Shown here in pieces: positions 1 to 6,416 of a stretch of DNA of 11,190 bases. This DNA comes from Bacteroidales bacterium (lineage in GTDB: Bacteria; Bacteroidota; Bacteroidia; Bacteroidales; UBA932): contig JAFZLQ010000001.1 of assembly GCA_017551425.1 (NCBI GenBank), positions 1-11,190 of the forward strand, in the 5' to 3' direction. Within the stretch, counting starts at the first letter, position 1, and every line of letters begins with the position of its first letter. The position numbers and the translations under genes were made by a program. The notes beneath the pieces are model-generated. The model made no database searches. It was not told the origin of the DNA and saw only the letters and a program-made list of their open reading frames with translations.

Positions 1-249
1 CGAGAAGGAGATGGCGGGGCCGAGCGCCCATGCGAGGAGGAAGGTGAAGAACGGCAGGAGCACCAGCTGGCAGAGCATGCCGAGCAGTACCGACTTGGGT
101 TTTTTGAAGACTTCGACGAAGATCCGGGGCTTGATGCCGAGGGCCACTCCGTACATTACGAAAGCCAGGACGATGTTGATGGTGTTCATGCCGCCCGCAT
201 TGAGCGTTACGACGATGGAATCAATTTTCTGAACGATTTCAGGTGCCAT
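1..249 (-). CDS. Bile acid:Na+ symporter (BASS)-family membrane protein, N-terminal part, cut by the left edge
   Basis: The 83 codons read from ATG (249-247) to the window edge start MAPEIVQKIDSI. They contain a hydrophobic segment at about residues 22-40 ending in VALGIKPRIF, a short basic stretch (EVFKKPKS, 46-53), and a second hydrophobic segment at about 54-80 (LLGMLCQLVLLPFFTFLLAW). A first helix, a 'GI..' turn, a 'KKPK' loop and a 'G...Q....P' second helix are the pattern of the N-terminus of bacterial sodium-dependent bile acid/organic anion symporters (SLC10-like, usually about 300 aa). Those proteins sit in the inner membrane and take up organic anions with Na+; the substrate here is unknown. 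The gene is divergent from the polysaccharide operon and shares only the intergenic region with it. The family call rests on the N-terminus alone, and the C-terminal sodium-site motifs are outside the window. Confidence 0.72.
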   Translation of the reverse strand, partial: MAPEIVQKIDSIVVTLNAGGMNTINIVLAFVMYGVALGIKPRIFVEVFKKPKSVLLGMLCQLVLLPFFTFLLAWALGPAISFS

Positions 250-250
250 A

Positions 251-264
251 GGTTTAAGGTTTAA
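251..264 (-). repeat. Tandem 7-bp repeat in the leader of the BASS gene
   Basis: On the plus strand GGTTTAA occurs twice head to tail (251-257 and 258-264). On the minus strand this places TTAAACC-TTAAACC immediately before the start codon of the BASS-family gene. It is very AT-rich and lacks a Shine-Dalgarno sequence. It may simply be an A/T-rich translation-enhancing leader, as is common in Bacteroidetes. No function can be assigned. Confidence 0.4.
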
Positions 265-270
265 AACTCT

Positions 271-301
271 GCAATTTAGCGATTTTTGAGCAAACCTCAA
301 A
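271..301 (-). promoter_or_regulatory. Candidate Bacteroidetes promoter for the BASS-family gene
   Basis: On the minus strand TTTG (301-298) is followed after 19 bp by TAAATTGC (278-271). The Bacteroidetes primary-sigma consensus is TTTG, 19-21 bp, TAnnTTTG. The -33 box and spacing fit. The -7 box matches at T, A, T and T but differs at its last two bases. It would start transcription about 15-20 nt upstream of the ATG at 249. This is a weak motif match, supported by position only. Confidence 0.4.
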
Positions 302-302
302 A
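284..302. repeat. Perfect 7-bp inverted repeat in the divergent promoter region
   Basis: TTTTGAG (284-290), a 5-nt spacer CAAAC, then CTCAAAA (296-302) form a perfect dyad. It lies between the two divergent genes, covers the proposed -33 box of the leftward promoter, and lies just upstream of the region where the rightward promoter's -33 box should be. It is too AT-rich and too short to be a convincing intrinsic terminator. An operator for a dimeric regulator is possible, but a 7-bp dyad in AT-rich DNA can also occur by chance. Confidence 0.4.
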
Positions 303-327
303 TAATGGACATGTCAATATTTTTATG

Positions 328-335
328 TATATTTG
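328..335 (+). promoter_or_regulatory. Bacteroidetes -7 box for the polysaccharide operon
   Basis: TATATTTG (328-335) is an exact match to the Bacteroidetes -7 consensus TAnnTTTG. It lies in a markedly AT-rich stretch, unlike the GC-rich genes on either side. Only 6 nt separate it from the rfbG start codon at 342, so the transcript should begin at or next to the AUG. No good TTTG -33 box is seen 19-21 bp upstream (AATG at 304-307 is the nearest). This is the only promoter-like sequence I found for the whole 11-gene chain. Confidence 0.65.
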
Positions 336-341
336 TGAGAT

Positions 342-1415
342 ATGCAAAATTTGTTTGAAGGGAAAAGGGTACTGATTACCGGACACACCGGTTTCAAGGG
401 TTCGTGGCTGGCGATCTGGCTTCACCGGCTGGGCGCCGAAGTCACCGGTGTCGCGCTCGACCCCGGCACGCCGCTGGACAACTTCGTCCTCAGCGGAATC
501 GGCTCCAGAATCAAGGAAGACATTCGCGCCGACATCCGCGACAGGGCAGCCCTGGAAGACATCTTCCGCCGCTGCAGGCCCGAGATAGTCTTCCACCTCG
601 CCGCACAGCCCCTGGTCAGGCTCAGCTACGACATTCCGGCCGACACCTACGATACCAACGTCATGGGCACCGTCAATGTGATGGAGGCCATCCGCGCCGC
701 CGGCAGCGTCAGGGTTGCGGTGATGATCACCAGCGACAAGTGCTACGAGAACCGGGAACAGGCCCGCGGATACAGCGAGGATGACCCGATGGGCGGCTAC
801 GACCCCTACTCCAGCAGCAAGGGTGCCGCCGAGATAGCCATCGCCTCCTGGCGCCGCAGTTTCTTCAATCCGGCAGATTTCGGCATCAAGCACAATACAA
901 GCATAGCCAGCGCCAGGGCCGGCAACGTCATAGGCGGAGGCGACTGGGCCAAGGACCGCATCCTGCCAGACTGCATCAGGGCCCTCGAGGCCGGGAAGCC
1001 CATCTCCATCCGCAACCCGAAGGCCGTGCGCCCGTGGCAGCATGTGCTGGAGCCGCTCGGGGGCTATCTGCTCCTGGCGGAAAAGATGTGGGAGCACCCA
1101 TCCGAATACTGCGAAGGCTGGAATTTCGGCCCCGACTCAAAGAGCATCTGCACGGTGCGCGAAGTGGCCGAAAAAGTGGTGGAGCGCTACGGCTCCGGCT
1201 CCCTTGAGCTTGCCCAGGACAGTGCCGCCCCCCACGAGGCGCAACTGCTCACCCTCAGCATAGACAAAGCCCGCGAACGCCTCGGCTGGAAGCCGCGCAT
1301 GGACCTTGACCGCTGCGTTGGCATGACTGTTGACTGGTACAGGCGTTACCGCAGCACCGACGTTTACGCCATGTGCGCGGAACAGATAGACGAATACACT
1401 TCCATACTGCCATGA
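342..1415 (+). CDS. rfbG: CDP-glucose 4,6-dehydratase
   Basis: This cytoplasmic NAD+-dependent SDR enzyme converts CDP-D-glucose to CDP-4-keto-6-deoxy-D-glucose, the first committed step to CDP-3,6-dideoxyhexoses. The 357-aa length is typical of RfbG/DdhB. The Rossmann motif is G14-x2-G17-x2-G20 in TGHTGFKGSW, a form characteristic of this subfamily. The catalytic region is TSDKCY (130-135), with D132 and K133 as the expected acid/base pair, and the SDR Tyr-Lys pair is Y156/K160 in YDPYSSSKG. HLAAQPLVRLSY (85-96) and RPWQHVLEPLGGYL (230-243) are also family signatures. The ATG at 342 is preferred because the protein then begins directly before the Rossmann fold and lies 6 nt after the -7 box. 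It is the first gene of the chain, and its stop overlaps the rfbH start (ATGA at 1412-1415). Confidence 0.95.
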   Translation: MQNLFEGKRVLITGHTGFKGSWLAIWLHRLGAEVTGVALDPGTPLDNFVLSGIGSRIKEDIRADIRDRAALEDIFRRCRPEIVFHLAAQPLVRLSYDIPADTYDTNVMGTVNVMEAIRAAGSVRVAVMITSDKCYENREQARGYSEDDPMGGYDPYSSSKGAAEIAIASWRRSFFNPADFGIKHNTSIASARAGNVIGGGDWAKDRILPDCIRALEAGKPISIRNPKAVRPWQHVLEPLGGYLLLAEKMWEHPSEYCEGWNFGPDSKSICTVREVAEKVVERYGSGSLELAQDSAAPHEAQLLTLSIDKARERLGWKPRMDLDRCVGMTVDWYRRYRSTDVYAMCAEQIDEYTSILP

Positions 1416-2752
1416 GCAAGAAAGAAGAGCTGAAAGCCAGAATCCTGGAACTTACCAGGGAATACTACCGCGAGGTCCACGCCCCGGAAAAGGACGTTTT
1501 CGTTCCCGGCAAGACCAAAATCAACTACGGCGGCCGTTTCTTCGACGACGAAGAGATGGTGAACCTCGTGGACGCTTCCCTCGACTTCTGGCTCACCGCA
1601 GGGCCGTGGGCCGGCAAGTTCGAGCGGAACTTCGCCGAATGGCTGGGAGTGAAATACTGCGCCCTATGCAACTCCGGTTCCTCCGCCAACCTGCTCGCCT
1701 TCCACGCCCTCACATCCAAAGAGCTGGGAGACAAGAGGATACGCAGAGGCGACGAGGTCATAACAGTGGCCGCCGGCTTCCCCACCACCGTATCCGCCAT
1801 ACTCCAGTTCGGAGCGGTACCGGTGTTCGTGGACATGACCATCCCCGAGTACAACATAGACGTCACCCGCCTCGAAGAGGCGCTAAGCCCACGCACCAGG
1901 GCGGTCATGATCGCCCACAGCCTCGGCAACCCCTTCAACCTGCAGGCAGTCATGGGCTTCTGCCGCGCCCACGGGCTATGGCTCATCGAAGACAACTGCG
2001 ACGCCCTGGGTTCGGAATACAAGATAGACGGAGAGTGGAAAAAGACCGGCACCATCGGCCATATCGGCACCAGCAGCTTCTATCCCCCGCACCACATGAC
2101 CATGGGCGAGGGCGGAGCCGTCTACACCTCCGATCCCCTGCTCTACAAGATAATCAGGTCGCTGCGCGACTGGGGCCGCGAATGCTGGTGCGTCGGCGGC
2201 GTGGACAACACCTGCGGCCAGAGGTTCACCGGCAAGTTCGGGGATCTCCCCCAGGGGTACGACCACAAATACGTCTACAGCCACATGGGCTTCAACCTCA
2301 AGGCCACCGACCTGCAGGCCGCCATCGGCTGCGCGCAGCTGGAAAAGCTCGACGGCATAGTGGCGCGGCGGCGCAGCAACTTCGAGTTCCTCCGCAGCAG
2401 GCTGGAAGGCGCCCGCGGCCTCATCCTCCCCGAGCCTGAAAAGAACTCGGTTCCTAGCTGGTTCGGCTTCCTCATAACAGTGAAAGAGGATGCCGGATTC
2501 ACCCGCACCGAACTCACGAAATTCCTGGAAGACAACAAGATACAGACCCGCAACCTGTTCGCCGGCAACCTCGTCAGGCATCCCGCGTTCGAGGCGTACG
2601 AGCAGGGCAGGGATTACCGCACAGTCGGGGACCTCGCCGTCACCGACCGTATCATGAACGATACGTTCTGGATCGGGCTCTATCCCGGCATGACTGAAGA
2701 AAAGCTCAGGTACATGACAGACAAGATAATAGAATTCACAAACTCACGATAG
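1412..2752 (+). CDS. rfbH: CDP-4-keto-6-deoxyglucose 3-dehydrase (E1), PLP/[2Fe-2S] enzyme
   Basis: This aspartate-aminotransferase-fold enzyme uses PMP and a [2Fe-2S] cluster to remove the C3 hydroxyl of CDP-4-keto-6-deoxyglucose, working with an NADH-dependent reductase (E3). With the start at 1412 it has 446 aa; Yersinia E1 has 437. The PLP lysine of aminotransferases is replaced by histidine: SFYPPHHMTMGEGG (222-235), with H227 matching the catalytic His of Yersinia E1. Cluster ligands are C196, C258, C260 and C268; the C-x1-C-x7-C part is exact, while the first spacing is 61 residues rather than 57. PLP-site residues include ED(N) at 193-195. The ATG at 1412 is chosen over an upstream in-frame ATG at 1373 because it gives the usual N-terminus (MSKKEEL) and a 4-nt ATGA overlap with rfbG. 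The stop is 1 nt before rfbF. Confidence 0.95.
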   Translation: MSKKEELKARILELTREYYREVHAPEKDVFVPGKTKINYGGRFFDDEEMVNLVDASLDFWLTAGPWAGKFERNFAEWLGVKYCALCNSGSSANLLAFHALTSKELGDKRIRRGDEVITVAAGFPTTVSAILQFGAVPVFVDMTIPEYNIDVTRLEEALSPRTRAVMIAHSLGNPFNLQAVMGFCRAHGLWLIEDNCDALGSEYKIDGEWKKTGTIGHIGTSSFYPPHHMTMGEGGAVYTSDPLLYKIIRSLRDWGRECWCVGGVDNTCGQRFTGKFGDLPQGYDHKYVYSHMGFNLKATDLQAAIGCAQLEKLDGIVARRRSNFEFLRSRLEGARGLILPEPEKNSVPSWFGFLITVKEDAGFTRTELTKFLEDNKIQTRNLFAGNLVRHPAFEAYEQGRDYRTVGDLAVTDRIMNDTFWIGLYPGMTEEKLRYMTDKIIEFTNSR

Positions 2753-2753
2753 T

Positions 2754-3551
2754 ATGAAAGTCGTCCTTCTTGCAGGCGGTTTCGGCACCCGCATCAGCGA
2801 AGAAAGCCAGTTCAAGCCCAAGCCGATGATCGAAATCGGCGGAAAGCCTATCCTGTGGCACATCATGAAAGAGTATGCCCATTACGGCCATACCGAATTC
2901 ATAATCTGCGCCGGATACAGGCAGGAATACATCAAGGAATGGTTCGCCAACTACTTCCTCCACAACAGCGACGTAAGCTTCGACTTCCGCGACGGAAAGA
3001 ATGAAATGACCGTCCATTCGAGCCATTGCGAGCCCTGGAAAGTCACCGTGGTCGACACCGGCTACAACACCATGACCGGCGGCCGCATCAGGCGCATCCG
3101 GGATTATGTGGGGAACGAGCCCTTCTTCATGACCTACGGCGACGGCGTCTGCGACGTGGATATCGACAAGCTCCTGGCTTTCCACCGCAAGCACGGCAAA
3201 ATCGCCACCCTGACGGCAGTGAAGCTGGCCCAGGAGAAAGGCGTCCTCAACATAGGCGGAGATTTCGCGGTCACTTCGTTCCGCGAAAAGAGCATGGGCG
3301 ACCGCGCACCCATCAATGCCGGCTACATGGTCTTCCAGCCCGAAATCTTCGATTACCTGGGCGGTGACGACTGCGTGCTGGAGCGCGAACCCCTGGAAAA
3401 GCTCGCCGCCGAAGGGCAGCTGATGTCGTACGTCCACGAAGGCTTCTGGCAGTGCATGGACAACCTTCGCGAAAAGGAAAAACTGGAATCCCTGCTCAAG
3501 GCAGGCATGGCCCCGTGGAAAAAGTGGGAGCAGGAAGTCCCGAACATCTGA
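2754..3551 (+). CDS. rfbF: Glucose-1-phosphate cytidylyltransferase
   Basis: This cytoplasmic nucleotidyltransferase makes CDP-glucose and pyrophosphate from CTP and glucose 1-phosphate, supplying the substrate of RfbG. Its 265 aa is close to the usual 257-260. The N-terminal signature is LLAGGFGTRISEES (5-18), followed by KPKPMIEIGGKPILWHIMK (21-39) with the substrate-binding lysines. The metal-binding region is YGDGVCDVD (128-136), with D130 expected to bind Mg2+. INAGYMVF (187-194) and FWQCMDNLREK (231-241) are typical of this subfamily and separate it from glucose-1-phosphate thymidylyl- and uridylyltransferases. It lies third, after rfbG and rfbH, whereas enteric clusters usually carry rfbF before rfbG and rfbH. 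The gap to rfbH is 1 nt, and its TGA overlaps the next ATG by one base (TGATG). Confidence 0.95.
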   Translation: MKVVLLAGGFGTRISEESQFKPKPMIEIGGKPILWHIMKEYAHYGHTEFIICAGYRQEYIKEWFANYFLHNSDVSFDFRDGKNEMTVHSSHCEPWKVTVVDTGYNTMTGGRIRRIRDYVGNEPFFMTYGDGVCDVDIDKLLAFHRKHGKIATLTAVKLAQEKGVLNIGGDFAVTSFREKSMGDRAPINAGYMVFQPEIFDYLGGDDCVLEREPLEKLAAEGQLMSYVHEGFWQCMDNLREKEKLESLLKAGMAPWKKWEQEVPNI

Positions 3552-4468
3552 TGGAGAACGTCATCATAAGCGGCGCTGACGGATTTGTCGGCAGTTACAC
3601 GGTGCAGGAGTTCCTGGACAGGGGGAAGCATGTGCTCGCCCTGGACATGGCGCCTTCGCCGGCAAGGCTCAGGGCCCACCGCAACCTGCAGTACGTGCAG
3701 TGCGACATCGCCGACACCGCATCCCTGCTCGCCCTGGCCGGGCGCGGCAGCTTCGACACCTTCGTGCATTTCGCATGGGCGGGCTCCGCAGGGCCGGCAA
3801 GGGCCGATTACGACCTGCAGATGCAGAACGTCCGGAACACCGTGGCGTGCCTCAGGGCCTCGAAGGAACTGGGATGCACCAGGTTCGTGGGGGCGGGCAG
3901 CATAATGGAATACGAGGTGGAGAGTTCCGTCCACGAGAGGGGCGCCAGGCCGGCTCCCGCCAGCATTTACAGCCTTGCCAAGTTCCTCGCCCACGGCATG
4001 TGCAAAGTAGCGGCCGCGAAAACCGGCACCGAGCTCATATGGCCCGTCATCACCAACGCCTATGGCATCGGTGAGCTGTCCCCGAGGTTCGTGAACACCA
4101 CGCTCCGGAAAATAATCGCGGGCGAGCCGCTTGAGTTCACCGCCGGCACCCAGAACTACGACTTCGTGTACGTCAGCGACGTCGCCAGGGCGTTCTATCT
4201 GGCAGCAGAAAAAGGCCGGCCCTTCTGCGAGTACATCATCGGCAGCGGCAGCGCCCGTCCGCTCAGGGAATTCATCCTGGAGATGCTGTCCTCCTGCGCC
4301 CCCGGGGCCATCCCGCACTTCGGAGACGTGCCTTACAGCGGCACCGTCCTTCCCCTGTCGGCATACGACGCCACTCCCCTGCTGGACGACTGCGGCTTCA
4401 AGGCGGGAATCGGCTTTGCCGAAGGCACAAAAATGACCATGGACTGGCTTAAAACCATAGCGAAATGA
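3551..4468 (+). CDS. NAD(P)-dependent SDR-family nucleotide-sugar reductase/epimerase, probable CDP-3,6-dideoxyhexose synthase
   Basis: This 305-aa extended SDR protein has a Rossmann motif G8-x2-G11-x2-G14 (SGADGFVGSY), a catalytic Ser around S117 (GAGSIMEYE) and the Tyr-Lys pair Y140/K144 (IYSLAKF). YDFVYVSDVARAFYLA (203-218) is the usual C-terminal substrate-domain signature. The length and type fit abequose, paratose or ascarylose synthases, which reduce the 4-keto group of CDP-4-keto-3,6-dideoxyhexoses. A GalE-type epimerase is the main alternative. Its place directly behind rfbGHF and before a cupin epimerase supports the last, reductive step of a CDP-3,6-dideoxyhexose pathway. The substrate cannot be read from the sequence. 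ATG 3551 is chosen because it gives the Rossmann fold right at the N-terminus and a 1-nt overlap with rfbF; its stop overlaps the next start (ATGA). Confidence 0.85.
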   Translation: MENVIISGADGFVGSYTVQEFLDRGKHVLALDMAPSPARLRAHRNLQYVQCDIADTASLLALAGRGSFDTFVHFAWAGSAGPARADYDLQMQNVRNTVACLRASKELGCTRFVGAGSIMEYEVESSVHERGARPAPASIYSLAKFLAHGMCKVAAAKTGTELIWPVITNAYGIGELSPRFVNTTLRKIIAGEPLEFTAGTQNYDFVYVSDVARAFYLAAEKGRPFCEYIIGSGSARPLREFILEMLSSCAPGAIPHFGDVPYSGTVLPLSAYDATPLLDDCGFKAGIGFAEGTKMTMDWLKTIAK

Positions 4469-5001
4469 CCATAAGGGAAACACCGTTCGAAGGGCTGTAT
4501 ATCCTCGAAAACAACGTTTTCAGGGATGAACGCGGCAGTTTCGTGAAGCCCTTCACAGAAGAATTGTTCCTTGAGAACGGGCTGGAAACCGGTTTCAGCG
4601 AATTCTACTATTCCGTGAACCGGAAAAACGTCCTCAGGGGCATGCATTTCCAGCTTCCGCCGTCCGACCACACAAAGCTGGTGTATGTCAGCAGGGGCCG
4701 GGTCCTGGACGTGGTCCTGGACCTGCGGAAAGCCTCCGCAACCTACGGCAGGTTCTTTTCCATGGAGCTCGACGCGCAGCACGGCAGATGTCTCTACATC
4801 CCCAAGGGCTTCGCGCACGGCTTCCTCTCGCTCAGGGACGGCAGCATCTGCAACTACGCCCAGACTTCCGTCTATGACAGGCAGCGCGACTCCGGCATAG
4901 ACGCCTTCTCATTCGGATTCGACTGGGGCGTCGCTTCCCCTGTCCGTTCCGGACGCGACCTTACCTTCCCAGCACTGAAAGATTTCGTATCCCCCTTCTG
5001 A
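4465..5001 (+). CDS. RmlC/AscE-like cupin sugar epimerase, probable CDP-4-keto-3,6-dideoxyhexose 5-epimerase
   Basis: This 178-aa protein belongs to the dTDP-4-dehydrorhamnose 3,5-epimerase family. Family residues are visible: RGMHFQ (58-63) with the catalytic base H61, K71 in HTKLVYV, GRVLDVVLDLR (78-88), PKGFAHGFLSL (113-123), the YAQTSVY tyrosines Y131 and Y137, and SGRD (162-165) with D165 as the expected partner of H61. No rmlA, rmlB or rmlD is present nearby; all neighbouring sugar genes are of the CDP-glucose route. By context it should therefore act on a CDP-4-keto sugar, as AscE does in CDP-ascarylose synthesis, rather than on dTDP-4-keto-rhamnose. That substrate assignment is inference. 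The gene overlaps its upstream neighbour by 4 nt and the flippase gene by 1 nt. Confidence 0.88.
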   Translation: MTIRETPFEGLYILENNVFRDERGSFVKPFTEELFLENGLETGFSEFYYSVNRKNVLRGMHFQLPPSDHTKLVYVSRGRVLDVVLDLRKASATYGRFFSMELDAQHGRCLYIPKGFAHGFLSLRDGSICNYAQTSVYDRQRDSGIDAFSFGFDWGVASPVRSGRDLTFPALKDFVSPF

Positions 5002-6416
5002 TGCCCCGGACGAACATAGACATATCCAGGAAAGACATTGCATGGAGCTACACGGCCAAGTTCTTCTCTCTGGCCACGAGCCTCATCATAATGCCGTTCG
5101 TCCTGCATATGCTGTCGCCGGAAGAGGTTGGCATGAATTACCTCATGGCCACCGTGAGCAGCATCGTTATGCTCATAGACTTCGGATTCGGGCCCCAGTT
5201 CGGGCGCAATTTCTCCTATGTGAGCAGCGGCGCCCAGACCCTTCTCAGGGAAGGGGTGGAGCACAATGAAAGCGGAGAAGTGAACTACCGCCTGCTGGCA
5301 GTGCTGCTGAAAACCGCCAGAAAGGTGTACAGCCGCCTGTCGCTGGCGGCCCTGGCCATCATGCTCACGGCGGGAACCGCATACATCTATTTCGTCACCG
5401 ACGGCTTCGTGAGCGTTCCCGGCTCCCTGTGGATCTGGCTCATCTACTCCGTTTCGGTTTTCTTCAACTTCTACTATTCCTACTACACCACCCTGCTCAC
5501 AGGCAGCGGCATGATAGGGGAATCCAGCAAGGCCACCATCCTGGCCAGGGTCGTGCAGATTGTACTCAACGTCACCATGCTTTACATGGGCATGGGGCTG
5601 TTTTCAGTGGTGATTGCCAACCTGCTCGCCCCGTTCGTGCAGCGATTCTACTGCTACAGGGTGTATTTCACCCCCGAGCTGAAGGCCAAAACCGCATTCG
5701 AAGTCACCAAGGAAGAGATTACACAGACCTTCCGCACCATCTGGTTCAACGCCCGCAGGATGGGCATCAACCTGGTAGGTTCATACGCCATCAACAAGCT
5801 CGGCCTCTTCCTGGTCGGACTGTACCTTCCCCTGGCGGTGTCCGGCAGCTTCGGCCTGCTCATCCAGCTGTCCACAATCATTTCGGGAGTGGCGGTCATA
5901 CTGGCCAACTCCTATATGCCGGTCTTCTCCAACTACCGGGTGACCGGGCAGACCGAAGAGCTGAAGGGGCTGTTCTCGTTCTCAATGATAGTCTATTGGG
6001 TGATTGTGATTGCAGGCACGCTGGCAGTGGTATTCCTGGGAGAACCGGCTCTTTCGCTCATCCACTCGAAGACGCACCTGCCGGCCGCATCGCTATGCGC
6101 CGTCTATCTGCTGATAGTCGCCCTGGAAGGCAACCACGGCCTCTTCGCCACGCTGATCACCACCAAGAACGAAGTTCCCTTCGTGGAGGCGGCCCTCATC
6201 AGCGGCGGGGCGATTGCCCTGCTCACCTTCCTCTCGCTGCAGTTCACATCGCTGGGGCTGTGGGGAGTCGTGCTCATCCAGGGCATCGTGCAGCTCTGCT
6301 ACAACAACTGGTACTGGCCCCGCTGGGTGCTGAAAGACCTCAACGTAACGCTCCCGCAGTTCGCGGATTACGGGTTCAAACATCTCAAAACGCTGAAGAA
6401 TGGAAAAAAGCATTGA
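5001..6416 (+). CDS. wzx: Wzx-type polysaccharide flippase (MOP/PST superfamily membrane protein)
   Basis: This 471-aa polytopic inner-membrane protein is strongly hydrophobic, with about 12 predicted spans. Clear ones lie near residues 20-38, 46-62, 113-131, 141-160, 180-198, 200-218, 266-281, 284-303, 328-346, 364-378, 395-413 and 419-436. The N-terminus (MPRTNIDISRKDIAWSYTAK, then a helix ending MPFVLHMLSPEEVGMNYL) is the usual pattern of O-unit flippases, where 'L.P.E.G.Y' follows helix 1. Such proteins move undecaprenyl-pyrophosphate-linked repeat units to the periplasmic side. It sits between the dideoxy-sugar genes and the glycosyltransferases, as in Wzx/Wzy clusters, but no wzy is seen. 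The start ATG overlaps the upstream stop by one base. The end overlaps the next gene by 17 nt. Confidence 0.88.
   Translation: MPRTNIDISRKDIAWSYTAKFFSLATSLIIMPFVLHMLSPEEVGMNYLMATVSSIVMLIDFGFGPQFGRNFSYVSSGAQTLLREGVEHNESGEVNYRLLAVLLKTARKVYSRLSLAALAIMLTAGTAYIYFVTDGFVSVPGSLWIWLIYSVSVFFNFYYSYYTTLLTGSGMIGESSKATILARVVQIVLNVTMLYMGMGLFSVVIANLLAPFVQRFYCYRVYFTPELKAKTAFEVTKEEITQTFRTIWFNARRMGINLVGSYAINKLGLFLVGLYLPLAVSGSFGLLIQLSTIISGVAVILANSYMPVFSNYRVTGQTEELKGLFSFSMIVYWVIVIAGTLAVVFLGEPALSLIHSKTHLPAASLCAVYLLIVALEGNHGLFATLITTKNEVPFVEAALISGGAIALLTFLSLQFTSLGLWGVVLIQGIVQLCYNNWYWPRWVLKDLNVTLPQFADYGFKHLKTLKNGKKH

Noticed and set aside
11..232. Plus-strand open frame of 73 codons at the left edge
   Set aside because: It is the complement of the BASS-family gene, whose minus-strand translation has a convincing two-helix membrane pattern; the plus-strand product has none.
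1373..1411. Upstream in-frame ATG for rfbH, adding 13 residues
   Set aside because: The extra residues are out-of-frame translation of the rfbG 3' end; ATG 1412 gives the normal RfbH N-terminus and an ATGA overlap.
3353..4483. Long open frame of 376 codons on the minus strand
   Set aside because: It lies opposite the SDR reductase and the end of rfbF, has no recognisable domain, and is the kind of open antisense frame expected in GC-rich coding DNA.
6404..6410. A_AAA_AAG slippery heptamer in the wzx reading frame, two codons before its end, overlapping the next gene's start
   Set aside because: A -1 shift would not enter the glycosyltransferase frame; it would add only a few residues and stop at 6427. 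The A-run is better explained by the start codon context of the downstream gene.
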